A stretch of 64,000 nt of DNA from Spongiibacteraceae bacterium (GTDB lineage: Bacteria; Pseudomonadota; Gammaproteobacteria; Pseudomonadales; Dasaniaceae), in assembly GCA_028280715.1 (NCBI GenBank), contig JANQLG010000001.1:122202-186201 (forward strand), read 5' to 3'. Below, in pieces: positions 1 through 8,591 of this stretch. Under the pieces are notes generated by a model. The model was not told the DNA's origin. It saw only the letters and a program-made list of their open reading frames with translations, and made no database searches. A program made the translations under genes and the position numbers. The first letter of the stretch is position 1. The number at the start of each line of letters is the position of its first letter.

Positions 1-390
1 AAAGGAAGTGTAAGCATTGTGCCGGCCGTTATGAGAAGAAATAAATTCCTGATACTCACCGGCAACAGGATATTTTTCCGTCCCTAAAAACAACATATGT
101 TCCAAAAAATGTGCCAGCCCCTGAAACGCTTTCGGATCACTACCCGACCCCACATGTACATCCAGCGACGCCGCAGCCTTTTCTGTTTTAGGGTCAGATA
201 TCAATAGCACCTTCAACTGATTAGGTAACTCTACATACCGATAATCTTTTCGATCACTATCGCTTTTTATAATCCTTGGCGATTCAATTGGTGTAGAAAC
301 CAGCGAACATGAACTGAGAACAGCCAACGAAGTAATTAGAAATATAAATAAAGATAAAAATCGATTAACGCGAGATAAAACAAAACCCAT
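1..390 (-). CDS. M16 (insulinase/pitrilysin) family zinc peptidase, N-terminal part
   Basis: The first 130 residues of a gene that runs off the left edge. The start ATG at 390 opens a lipoprotein signal: a charged start, a hydrophobic run and a lipobox ending in Cys28 (LSSC). An M16 catalytic domain follows, with the inverted zinc motif HFLEH at residues 94-98 and a downstream NGRHNAYT stretch, as in pitrilysin and insulysin. M16 enzymes cleave peptides in a closed chamber; the lipobox implies anchoring to a membrane on the periplasmic side. The family is usually 900 residues or more, so most of the gene is missing here. It has the same orientation as the perM gene behind it. Confidence 0.88.
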   Translation of the reverse strand, partial: MGFVLSRVNRFLSLFIFLITSLAVLSSCSLVSTPIESPRIIKSDSDRKDYRYVELPNQLKVLLISDPKTEKAAASLDVHVGSGSDPKAFQGLAHFLEHMLFLGTEKYPVAGEYQEFISSHNGRHNAYTSF

Positions 391-442
391 ATAAACACAA
401 CCTAAACAGGGAAAAATGTATTTTTATTAATTAAAGAAAAGT

Positions 443-1534
443 TCAAGCTTCGGCACTGGGAGAATTCATTTTTGCCGCCTCAATTGTGACAACTGACGGC
501 CAGGCACTCAATACTGCTTTGATTAATGTCGCTAATGGAATAGCAAAAAATACACCCCAAAGCCCCCAAAGACCGCCAAAAATCAATATTGCCAAAATAA
601 TCGCTACCGGATGCAAATTTACTGCTTCTGAAAATAACAACGGCACCAGTACATTGCCATCCAACGCCTGAATAATGCCATAGACAATGATTAGCGTATA
701 AAATTCCGACCCCAAACCCCACTGGAAGAAACCAATTACTGCGACAGGAATCGTTACTACCACTGCACCGATATAGGGGATCACAACAGATAAACCAACC
801 AGTAATGCCAGTAACGCGGCGTAGTTAACGCCGATAAAAGCGAAAGAGACATAAGTCACCACACCAACAATAACAATTTCTATTGCCTTACCCCTTACAT
901 AATTAGCCACCTGATCATTCATTTCGTGCCAAATTTCTCTAAGCATAGGCCTCTGAGCGGGAAGAAAGGATCGACACCAACTTAATAACAACTCTTTGTC
1001 TTTAAGAAAAAAGAACACCAGTATCGGCACAAGAATTAGATAGATCAGCATACCAATAACATTCGGCAAATTGGAAATTGAAATAGATAGTACCAACTGC
1101 CCCAGCTTGCCCAATTCAACGGTTAACAACGATATCCATTCCTGTACCTGTTCTTCAGAAAAAAGCGTTGGATATTGTTCAGGTAAAATCTGCAATTGCT
1201 GTTGAATTTCAACAATCATTCCCGGCAGTTCATTAAATAAATTAATTAACTGTTGCCAGGCGAGTGGCAGTACAACCAACAGAATTGCAAAGAAAGTGCC
1301 TACAAATATAAGGAAGGCAATAGTTACAGCAGCCCATTGCGGCATATCACGGGCAGTTAATTGTGCAATCAGCCCTTGCATCATAAAGGCCAGGATAAGG
1401 CTGGTAATAGCTGGCGCCAACACCGTGCCCATTGTCATCAACAAAATGAGAGCAACGATGATAATCAATAATAAAATGATCGATTCTTCTTCAAAGAAAA
1501 TTTGATCGATCCACTTTTTTAAGACATTGAACAT
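443..1534 (-). CDS. perM: AI-2E family transporter (PerM-like)
   Basis: A 363-residue polytopic inner-membrane protein with about seven or eight hydrophobic segments: a pair near residues 20-90, a soluble stretch near 95-140, then helices to the C-terminus. The soluble insert and the late glycine-rich segments (IPYIGAVVVTIPVAVIGF, GGLWGLWGVFFAIPLATL) are typical of the AI-2E/PerM family. Family members have been linked to quorum-signal export or ion antiport; the substrate here is unknown. A GAGG Shine-Dalgarno lies five bases before the ATG. It sits beside the tusA-like gene on the same strand, an arrangement I know from Pseudomonas. Confidence 0.88.
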   Translation of the reverse strand: MFNVLKKWIDQIFFEEESIILLLIIIVALILLMTMGTVLAPAITSLILAFMMQGLIAQLTARDMPQWAAVTIAFLIFVGTFFAILLVVLPLAWQQLINLFNELPGMIVEIQQQLQILPEQYPTLFSEEQVQEWISLLTVELGKLGQLVLSISISNLPNVIGMLIYLILVPILVFFFLKDKELLLSWCRSFLPAQRPMLREIWHEMNDQVANYVRGKAIEIVIVGVVTYVSFAFIGVNYAALLALLVGLSVVIPYIGAVVVTIPVAVIGFFQWGLGSEFYTLIIVYGIIQALDGNVLVPLLFSEAVNLHPVAIILAILIFGGLWGLWGVFFAIPLATLIKAVLSAWPSVVTIEAAKMNSPSAEA

Positions 1535-1570
1535 GACGGCCTCATCTTGCCAACTGAAAAAACAGGCAAA

Positions 1571-1801
1571 TTATTTTTTTTGTAGCAAATAACGGTAAAC
1601 ACCATCTTGCTCTGAGCGATCGAGTAGAAGATGACCGCTTTGTTGAGTAAAGACTTCAAAATCACGCCAAGAGCCTTTATCAGTGGAAATAACACATAAC
1701 TGCTCTCCGCTTGTCATAGCGTTAATCGCCTGCTTGGCTTTTAATAACGGTAATGGGCAGGTTAGTCCGGATGTATCCAGCTCAGTAGGTGTATTACTCA
1801 T
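1571..1801 (-). CDS. TusA-like sulfurtransferase family protein
   Basis: Read from the internal ATG at 1801 this is a 76-residue TusA/SirA-fold protein. The longer open frame to 1906 adds a tail that does not look like the family. The motif with the active-site cysteine, SGLTCPLPLLKAKQ, lies at residues 11-24 (Cys15). The C-terminal half (VISTDKGSWRDFEVF) matches the second helix and strand. Family members carry persulfide sulfur for tRNA thiolation or molybdenum cofactor. Paralogues next to bepA and perM are known in Pseudomonas, and I infer the same orthologue here. Confidence is high for the fold and lower for the exact sulfur acceptor. Confidence 0.85.
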   Translation of the reverse strand: MSNTPTELDTSGLTCPLPLLKAKQAINAMTSGEQLCVISTDKGSWRDFEVFTQQSGHLLLDRSEQDGVYRYLLQKK

Positions 1802-1941
1802 GCACAAACTCTTAATTTTTTTACTATCGATAACCCAATGCGCCGCTAGTATACCGACATGACCATATAGACCCAAGATATATTCTGGCACACAGGTCAC
1901 AATCAAAAGACAGTATGTAAGGAATTTTTGTCTATTCGTAC

Positions 1942-1974
1942 AGTCGAAGCAAAATGATAACCATTGGTTCGACT
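1942..1974. promoter_or_regulatory. Inverted repeat in the bepA/tusA divergent region
   Basis: Two 7-bp arms, AGTCGAA (1942-1948) and TTCGACT (1968-1974), flank a 19-base spacer in the 249-bp gap between the divergent tusA-like and bepA-like genes. It could be an operator. No regulator is assigned. Confidence 0.3.
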
Positions 1975-2050
1975 AGCTAGTTATACGCTATTATTGATCT
2001 AGCTAATCCATAGAGATCTGCTAACGTGTTAACCCATATTTACAATAACG

Positions 2051-3550
2051 ATGAGACAAGGCAATTACCCCGTGCAAAGGTTCACCAGAAGCAATACTTT
2101 CCTGCACGTTGCAGTTAGTTTTCTGTTACTGATTTATCTTCTGAGCCCGCATCAGCTCCCGGCACAATCCAAGGCAGAAATACAACTTCCTGAATTGGGA
2201 GATGCCAGTTCCAGCACATTCTCACTGCAGCAGGAATATCAGCTGGGCAGAGCCTGGCTAATGGCCTTTAGAAGCCAGGTAAGAACCGTCCACGATCCGC
2301 TGCTGGAAACCTATATCGAGGATTTAGTCTATAAGTTAGCTACCTATAGCGAATTAAAGGACCGCCGACTAACAACCATTATTGTCGATAATCAATCAAT
2401 AAACGCCTTTGCTGTCCCAGGTGGTGTCATTGGTGTGCACAATGGTCTTTTGCTACATGCCGATACTGAGGCACAGCTGGCCTCCGTACTGGCTCACGAA
2501 TTAGCCCACATTAGCCAGCGTCATTTCGCCCGCAGTGTCGAAGCGCAAAAACGTAGTGCAATACCCAATATGGCGGGATTGTTGGCCGGTATTATTTTAG
2601 CTGCTACCGCAGGAGGTGATGCGGGACTCGCTGCCATCACTGCAACACAAGCGGCTTCTCTCCAAAGCCAACTCAGATATAGTCGCCTACATGAGCAAGA
2701 AGCCGACCGCAAGGGAATGGAAACCCTGGCCAGAGCCGATATGGACCCCAACGCTGCCGCCGCAATGTTTGAAAAAATGCTAGCAGCGACGCGCTACTCA
2801 GGTAACAGGCCTCCAGAATTTCTGTTAACCCACCCCGTGACTGAAAGCCGTATCAGTGATGCACGAAATCGAGCTAGAAATTACACGCGCAAAATGCGCA
2901 CGGATAGCAATTACTACCAACTAATGCGTACACGAGTTGAACTGAGTTTTATTGATACCCCTCAGGAAGCAGTGAAGCAATTCAGGGCTAAAGCAGAATC
3001 AAAGCCTCGATATCCAGATGCTACCGAATATGGATTGGTATTAGCACTGACCACCAGCGGCAATTACGACGAAGCACAGTCACGACTTAATAAATTACGC
3101 AAGGTAGATGTTGCTGAACCGGCCTATTTGGTCGCCCAAGGTGAACTATTCATTGCTTCTGGACAATTAGCCGAAGCCATTTCTCTATTGCAAAATGCTC
3201 TGTCAGTAGCGCCCGGCAATCATCCATTAACCATGGCATTAGCTGAAGCCTATTTAAAATCCAATCAACCACACAAAGCTGAGCAACTACTTAAAAATCA
3301 TTCCAAACATAGACCCCATGATCCCTACGTCTGGTATTTACTGGCGGAAACTCACGGACTGGCGGGCGATATCATCGGTGTTCATCAGGCAAGAGCTGAA
3401 TTTTTTGTATTAAACGGAAATTTGGGTAGAGCCTCACAGCAGCTGAGCTATGCCTTACCGCTGGTTAAAAACGACAATCTAACCACTACCAAAATCCAGG
3501 AACGAATCAGGCAAATTAAACAACTCGAACAGCGAGTGAGGAATCTTTAG
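2051..3550 (+). CDS. bepA: M48 family metalloprotease with TPR repeats (BepA/YfgC-like)
   Basis: A 499-residue periplasmic protease of BepA type. It has an N-terminal signal or anchor segment (about residues 17-39), then an M48 domain with the zinc motif HELAH at 149-153 and the downstream glutamate in EQEADRKGM (about 214-222). A run of TPR-like helices follows from about residue 310 to 490. In E. coli BepA surveys outer-membrane assembly, maturing or degrading LptD near the BAM complex. Length and domain order match BepA (about 487 residues). It is divergent from tusA and convergent with nadA, sharing the hairpin terminator between them. Confidence 0.92.
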   Translation: MRQGNYPVQRFTRSNTFLHVAVSFLLLIYLLSPHQLPAQSKAEIQLPELGDASSSTFSLQQEYQLGRAWLMAFRSQVRTVHDPLLETYIEDLVYKLATYSELKDRRLTTIIVDNQSINAFAVPGGVIGVHNGLLLHADTEAQLASVLAHELAHISQRHFARSVEAQKRSAIPNMAGLLAGIILAATAGGDAGLAAITATQAASLQSQLRYSRLHEQEADRKGMETLARADMDPNAAAAMFEKMLAATRYSGNRPPEFLLTHPVTESRISDARNRARNYTRKMRTDSNYYQLMRTRVELSFIDTPQEAVKQFRAKAESKPRYPDATEYGLVLALTTSGNYDEAQSRLNKLRKVDVAEPAYLVAQGELFIASGQLAEAISLLQNALSVAPGNHPLTMALAEAYLKSNQPHKAEQLLKNHSKHRPHDPYVWYLLAETHGLAGDIIGVHQARAEFFVLNGNLGRASQQLSYALPLVKNDNLTTTKIQERIRQIKQLEQRVRNL

Positions 3551-3582
3551 TTACTCTAACTCCTCCCCTAAAAAGTTCAGCA

Positions 3583-3616
3583 CCAAAAAAGGGCTATATA
3601 AATAGCCCTTTTTTGG
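3583..3616. terminator. Bidirectional intrinsic terminator between bepA and nadA
   Basis: A perfect 15-bp stem, CCAAAAAAGGGCTAT (3583-3597) against ATAGCCCTTTTTTGG (3602-3616), with a 4-base loop. A-rich and T-rich flanks on either side let it act on both strands, as suits the convergent bepA and nadA genes. Confidence 0.9.
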
Positions 3617-3634
3617 TTTGTTTAGTCTTTATTA

Positions 3635-4693
3635 CTACTTACGAGCAGTGGAGAAATCCAGCATCCGCCGTAACGGCACCATCGCACGCTGCCCCAGCTC
3701 CGGATCTACAAAAATCTCATTACCTCCCTGCTTGAGCACATCACACAAGTTCACCAAGCTGTTCATTGCCATCCAGGGACAATTGGCGCAGCTACGACAG
3801 GTGGCGCCGCTACCCGCCGTTGGTGCAATAATAAATTCCTTATCAGGCACCATTTGCTGAAGCTTGTAAAAGATGCCCTGATCAGTCGCCACAATAAATT
3901 GCTGATTAGGTAACGTCTTGGCCGCATTGATAATCTGTGTGGTTGAACCCACATGGTCCGCCAGCTGTACCACTGAGGCAGGGGACTCAGGGTGAACCAA
4001 AATAGCCGCATCAGGATAGATTGCTTTCAAATCCGTCAGTGCGCTGGCTTTAAATTCCTCATGAACGATACAGGCGCCATCCCACATCAGCACATCAGCA
4101 CCTGTTTGATTCTTAACGTAACTACCCAAGTGTTTATCGGGGGCCCATAAAATCTTCTGGCCCTGGGAATCCAGATAATCAACGACATCACGAGCAATAC
4201 TTGATGTCACCACCCAATCCGCACGTGCTTTTACTGCAGCAGAAGTATTGGCATAGACCACCACAGTGCGATCGGGATGCTGATCGCAAAAGGCCGAGAA
4301 TTCTTCAGCCGGGCAGCCAATATCCAGAGAACAGGTAGCCTCCAATGTCGGCATCAGAACACGCTTTTCCGGAGAAAGAATTTTTGCGGTCTCGCCCATG
4401 AATTTAACCCCGGCTACCACTAAAGTCGAAGCATCACTCTCCTTACCAAAACGAGCCATTTCCAGAGAGTCGGAGACACAACCACCGGTTTCTTCAGCCA
4501 ACTCCTGAATCATCGGGTCGGTGTAATAATGAGCCACGAGCACCGCATTTTCGCGTACTAATAAGGATTTAATATCATCGCGCAAAGACTGCCGTTCTGG
4601 AGCAGATAATACACCAGGCTCTTCAATACGATCTAAATAATCACGAACCAGCTGCTGATCAGCAGCCTGCCGGGCTAATACGGCTTCGGCCAT
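3635..4693 (-). CDS. nadA: Quinolinate synthase NadA
   Basis: A 352-residue quinolinate synthase, which condenses iminoaspartate with dihydroxyacetone phosphate in de novo NAD synthesis in the cytoplasm. The three cysteines that hold the [4Fe-4S] cluster are visible: Cys121 (EATCSLDIG), Cys208 (DGACIVH) and Cys305 in the CxxCxxC run at 299-305. Their spacing (87 and 97 residues) equals that of E. coli NadA. Other hallmarks are AHYYTDP at 54-60, [12 protein letters not shown] and the HPES segment. It stands alone on the minus strand after the convergent bepA gene. nadB and nadC are not in the window. Confidence 0.96.
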   Translation of the reverse strand: MAEAVLARQAADQQLVRDYLDRIEEPGVLSAPERQSLRDDIKSLLVRENAVLVAHYYTDPMIQELAEETGGCVSDSLEMARFGKESDASTLVVAGVKFMGETAKILSPEKRVLMPTLEATCSLDIGCPAEEFSAFCDQHPDRTVVVYANTSAAVKARADWVVTSSIARDVVDYLDSQGQKILWAPDKHLGSYVKNQTGADVLMWDGACIVHEEFKASALTDLKAIYPDAAILVHPESPASVVQLADHVGSTTQIINAAKTLPNQQFIVATDQGIFYKLQQMVPDKEFIIAPTAGSGATCRSCANCPWMAMNSLVNLCDVLKQGGNEIFVDPELGQRAMVPLRRMLDFSTARK

Positions 4694-5093
4694 ATAACTG
4701 GATACCTCTATAGAAAATCAAGCTAATGACGTTAATTTTAACAGAAACAAGCATCAATTAGGCCAATTTAAATCAACGCATTTTCAGTAAAGGCAATCAG
4801 GGAAATCTTGAGGAAAATAAAAAAGGCGTAACTCCAGGTCTGGACGTCAATTAATCTTGGCACTGATAGAGAGGTAACAACGCTCAATATTGTAAATCGG
4901 GCTGGTTTCCCAACCACAGAGCCCTAAGGCGGATATGTAGGCAACATCCATAAAACAATGATAGAAACTGACATCACCTTTTCCAAATCATAAAGCATTC
5001 ATACAACTTATTAACATTAATAAAATGTATTAATTATTATGATCTTATTATGTTATTTATACTGCGACCGCAATACACGACATTGGAGTTATT
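4694..5093. other. Intergenic region upstream of nadA and the histidine phosphatase gene
   Basis: A 400-bp gap between divergent genes with no convincing coding frame. The last 100 bases are AT-rich, and a TATACT-like -10 box near 5060 is the best promoter candidate for the rightward genes. I see no clear operator. Confidence 0.4.
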
Positions 5094-5765
5094 GTGGCTG
5101 AATTAATATTGCTGCGACACGGCCAAGCATCCTTCGGCACTGACAACTATGACAAACTGAGTGAATTAGGCCACCAACAATCACGTTGGTTAGGGCAACA
5201 TTTACGACAACTGGATCAAAAGATTGATCGAATCGTGACTGGAAACATGCTCCGCCATCATCAAACAGCCGAAAGCTTTATTGAAGGCTTGAAATTGAAT
5301 ATCACCCCGGAATCACACCCTGGCCTGAACGAGTACAACTTTAAAGGCCTGCTCGAACCACTGAAACAATATTTTTCAGAACACTGGGTGGAAACCGGAC
5401 ACGCTCGCAGAGACTACTATTACAATATGAAATGCGCACTGAACTACTGGATGCAAGGCTTGATAGAGAGTGATGGATACGACACCTGGCCCAAATTCTG
5501 CGAGCGTGTCCAGGATGCTTTTAGATTTTGTTATGACCACCCAGCCAAAAATATTCTCGTCATTACCTCAGGTGGACCAATCTCAGTTATTCTGGGGGAT
5601 GTATTGCAATTAGATAAAGAACGAATCTGCAATATCACCTTACAAATCAAAAACACCAGCATCAGCAAAGTGTTATACAACCAAACAGATTTTAATGTCG
5701 ACAGCTTTAATGATATCAGCCATTTACTATCAGCCGAACGACAGCAACATATTACGTTTTCATAA
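5094..5765 (+). CDS. Histidine phosphatase family protein
   Basis: A 223-residue protein of the histidine phosphatase (phosphoglycerate mutase-like) superfamily. The start is GTG at 5094, with GGAG five bases upstream. The phosphohistidine motif LLRHGQA is at residues 6-12 and the second arginine lies in TGNMLRHHQTA. Where most members have a second catalytic histidine (VTHGG), this protein reads ITSGGP, so that histidine is replaced by serine. It is followed 29 bp later by an ACAD10/11-type dehydrogenase and then an APH kinase, which suggests a phosphate ester or acyl-CoA substrate in the same pathway. The exact substrate is unknown. Confidence 0.82.
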   Translation: MAELILLRHGQASFGTDNYDKLSELGHQQSRWLGQHLRQLDQKIDRIVTGNMLRHHQTAESFIEGLKLNITPESHPGLNEYNFKGLLEPLKQYFSEHWVETGHARRDYYYNMKCALNYWMQGLIESDGYDTWPKFCERVQDAFRFCYDHPAKNILVITSGGPISVILGDVLQLDKERICNITLQIKNTSISKVLYNQTDFNVDSFNDISHLLSAERQQHITFS

Positions 5766-5794
5766 TTTTATTCTTTACTCTGGGAAGTAGCTCC

Positions 5795-7015
5795 ATGTTT
5801 GAATTTAGTGACAAGTCCATACAACTGCAAAACAAGTTGCTTAGATTTATGGATGACCATATTTATCCCAATGAAAAAAACTATGCTCAGCAACTTCATC
5901 AAGCTGACAATCGTTTTGCTGCTCTTCCACTCATGGACGAATTAAAAGATAAAGCGCAATCAGCTGGTCTTTGGAATTTATTTGTGCCCGAAGAACATGC
6001 CGTTTTTTGTGACCACGGCGGACTTTCCTTTTTTGACTACGCACCATTGGCTGAAATTATGGGCCGGGTAATCTGGTGCCCTGAAGTCTTTAACTGTAAC
6101 GCACCCGATACTGGCAACATGGAAGTGTTAATGAACTTCGCCACCCCAGAGCAACAAGAACAATGGCTCAAGCCTTTATTAGCCGGAGAAATTCGCTCAT
6201 CTTATGCAATGACTGAACCTCAAGTCGCCTCTAGTGACGCGACTAATGTAGAACTTAGTATCGTCAAGGATGACAACCAATGGGTACTTAATGGCCGTAA
6301 ATGGTTTATTACCAACGCAATGTACGAACGCACTAAAATTTTTATCGTAATGGGCAAGTCTGACCCTGAAAACCCTAACCGCCACTTACAACAAACACAA
6401 ATACTTGTGCCTAAAAATACACCGGGCTTAGAAATTGTCAGACCACTAACCACGCTGGGCTATGATGATGCCCCCATTGGCCATGCTGAACTGTTATTCA
6501 ATAATGTACGTGTACCGATAGATAATGTACTACTAGGCGAAGGTTGCGGCTTTGAAATTGCTCAAAGCCGTTTGGGCCCTGGGCGTATGCACCATTGCAT
6601 GCGCTTAATAGGTGCTGCTCAACGTTCATTGGAACTAGCCTGCAAACGCGCCACTTCTCGTACCACCTTTGGCCGACCTTTGAGCAAGCATCAATCAGTA
6701 CGCGAAGATGTCTCCAAGAGTTTCTCCGAAATTGAAATGGCTCGCTTACTAGTGCTTAAAACCTGCAAAAAAATCGATAACGAAGGCGTGCCCGCTTCCG
6801 TTGATATGATTGCTGCTACTAAAACAACGATTCCTCTGTTAGTACAACATGTGATTGATCGCTGCATGCAGTTACATGGTGCCGGCGGCCTCACCGAAGA
6901 TTATATGATGGCCGAAGCATTCAACTATGCGCGCTGGTGTCGCCAGGCTGATGGCCCGGATCAGGTTCACCAAATGGCACTGGGCAAATTAATTATCGAT
7001 CGCTATTCAACATAA
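5795..7015 (+). CDS. Acyl-CoA dehydrogenase, ACAD10/11-type
   Basis: A 406-residue flavoprotein with the full acyl-CoA dehydrogenase fold: helical N-terminal domain, the FAD/substrate segment YAMTEPQVASSDATN (about 132-146), a middle beta-domain with WFITNA, and a C-terminal helical domain with the LGPGRMHHCMRLIG run and MQLHGAGGLTEDY. The GPGR..HCMR signature is typical of the ACAD10/11 group rather than short- or medium-chain enzymes. In animals that group carries a fused APH-like kinase domain and acts on 4-hydroxyacyl-CoAs. Here the kinase is the next gene (34 bp downstream), so the two probably form one pathway. Confidence 0.9.
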   Translation: MFEFSDKSIQLQNKLLRFMDDHIYPNEKNYAQQLHQADNRFAALPLMDELKDKAQSAGLWNLFVPEEHAVFCDHGGLSFFDYAPLAEIMGRVIWCPEVFNCNAPDTGNMEVLMNFATPEQQEQWLKPLLAGEIRSSYAMTEPQVASSDATNVELSIVKDDNQWVLNGRKWFITNAMYERTKIFIVMGKSDPENPNRHLQQTQILVPKNTPGLEIVRPLTTLGYDDAPIGHAELLFNNVRVPIDNVLLGEGCGFEIAQSRLGPGRMHHCMRLIGAAQRSLELACKRATSRTTFGRPLSKHQSVREDVSKSFSEIEMARLLVLKTCKKIDNEGVPASVDMIAATKTTIPLLVQHVIDRCMQLHGAGGLTEDYMMAEAFNYARWCRQADGPDQVHQMALGKLIIDRYST

Positions 7016-7049
7016 TGACGGCATAATAACGATAAAAAGGAAACTCACT

Positions 7050-8072
7050 ATGTCCACCGCCAATAGTTTTGATTTTGATACCAATAAACTAGCTATTTAT
7101 CTGGAACAACAAATCAACGGTTTTAAAGGCCCTATAACTGCTGAAAAATTTGCTGGCGGCCAGTCTAACCCCACTTTTCTAATCAATGCAGCAAGTGGCA
7201 AATATGTATTACGCCGCAAACCTTCAGGAGAATTATTGAAAAGCGCTCATGCTGTTGATCGTGAATATAGAGTGATATCAGCGCTGGCTAATACCGATGT
7301 CCCAGTACCTAAGGTATATCACTTGTGCGAGGATGATACAGTGATCGGCAGCATGTTTTATGTAATGGAATATATAGATGGTCGCGTCATGTGGGATCCC
7401 GCCCTACCAGACGAAAACGAAGAAAATAGAAAAGCGATTTATAGCGAAATGAATCGTGTGTTAGCGGCGTTGCACTCAGTCGATATTGAAACCGTAGGCC
7501 TTAGTGATTACGGCAAATCAGGCAATTATTTTGAGCGTCAAACCGGCCGCTGGAGTAAACAATACCGAGCTTCTGAAACAGAAGTCATCCCCGAGATGGA
7601 AACTCTCATCGAATGGTTACCTGCCAATATGCCAGCAGATGATGGCAAAGTGGCTTTAGTCCACGGCGACTTTCGCCTGGACAACATGATGTTTCATCCA
7701 ACCGAAGTTAAAGTACTGGCACTAGTAGATTGGGAGCTCTCAACTTTAGGGCATCCCTATGCCGACTTAGCTTACCAATGCATGCAACTGCGCATGAAAC
7801 GCACCAGCAATATGCCTGGCCTGGGAGACGTCGAGCGCATTTCGTTAAATATTCCCACCGAAGAAGAATATGTGGCCGAATATTGCGAGCGTATGGGGCT
7901 GGAAGCCATTCCCAACTGGAATTTTTACCTGGCATTTAGTTTTTTCAGATTTGCAGCGATTTTGCAGGGAGTCAAAAAACGTGCCATTGATGGCAATGCC
8001 TCCAGCGATAAGGCAATGAAGATGGGAGAATTAGTGAAACCGTTAGCAGAAATGGCGGTAACGCTAATTTAA
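7050..8072 (+). CDS. Phosphotransferase (APH) family protein, ACAD10/LvaA-like kinase
   Basis: A 340-residue kinase of the aminoglycoside phosphotransferase fold. The catalytic loop LVHGDFRLDN lies at about residues 203-212 and the metal-binding VDWELSTLGHP at about 227-237. The N-terminal lobe carries GGQSNPTFLI and the lysine region YVLRRKPSGELL. This sequence type is the ACAD10/11 N-terminal kinase and LvaA kind, which phosphorylates hydroxyacyl-CoAs, and not antibiotic resistance. An AGGA Shine-Dalgarno precedes the ATG. It is the third gene of the rightward operon with the dehydrogenase and the histidine phosphatase. Substrate chain length cannot be read from the sequence. Confidence 0.88.
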   Translation: MSTANSFDFDTNKLAIYLEQQINGFKGPITAEKFAGGQSNPTFLINAASGKYVLRRKPSGELLKSAHAVDREYRVISALANTDVPVPKVYHLCEDDTVIGSMFYVMEYIDGRVMWDPALPDENEENRKAIYSEMNRVLAALHSVDIETVGLSDYGKSGNYFERQTGRWSKQYRASETEVIPEMETLIEWLPANMPADDGKVALVHGDFRLDNMMFHPTEVKVLALVDWELSTLGHPYADLAYQCMQLRMKRTSNMPGLGDVERISLNIPTEEEYVAEYCERMGLEAIPNWNFYLAFSFFRFAAILQGVKKRAIDGNASSDKAMKMGELVKPLAEMAVTLI

Positions 8073-8591
8073 AACTGCACTTACATAACAACTATGCCAT
8101 GACAACCTGCAGCCTGAAAGCAACTTTATATACATTAATTTAATTTATGATTGCTTATAATTTAAATAAATTAGAAAAATAAAAATCGAAACTTTATATT
8201 TCCTTAAAAAGAATAAAACCTTACTTATTCACGTAATAAAAATATCTATTTTATATAACCAATATAAACATTCTTTGACCTAAGCAACTAGGCAAAATAA
8301 ATTATAAAATTAAGTAAAAACAGCTACAAGAACTACTAATAATGATAACTCCTCTATCTAACAGAGCTTTAAAGGTAGCTGAAGTATAAAGCCGGTTTGT
8401 AACACATATTTCTATAAAAAAAGCGTGTGGAATACTGCAATCAGGGCGATCAATCCTTTCCAAATTTACAGCTCTGGCTGCAAACAGTGAGTGAGTGGTC
8501 TGGTCACTAGACGTGTTAATCCATAGCACTTCTGACACCAGAAATACTAACTAAGAAGCGTTAATCGCTATAAAACCGAGGAAGAAACGCC
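8073..8591. other. AT-rich intergenic region upstream of a TonB receptor gene
   Basis: A 519-bp gap, very AT-rich from about 8140 to 8340. It carries no coding frame that I trust; a 78-codon minus-strand frame there has no Shine-Dalgarno and a low-complexity serine/cysteine end. The promoter of the TonB receptor gene should lie in its right half. Confidence 0.4.

Noticed and set aside
7050..8072. Aminoglycoside resistance gene
   Set aside because: The APH fold is present, but the sequence type and its dehydrogenase neighbour fit the ACAD10/LvaA kinases instead.
8302..8538. 78-codon minus-strand frame upstream of the TonB receptor gene
   Set aside because: There is no Shine-Dalgarno, the C-terminus is a serine/cysteine-rich product of AT-rich DNA, and it covers a promoter region.
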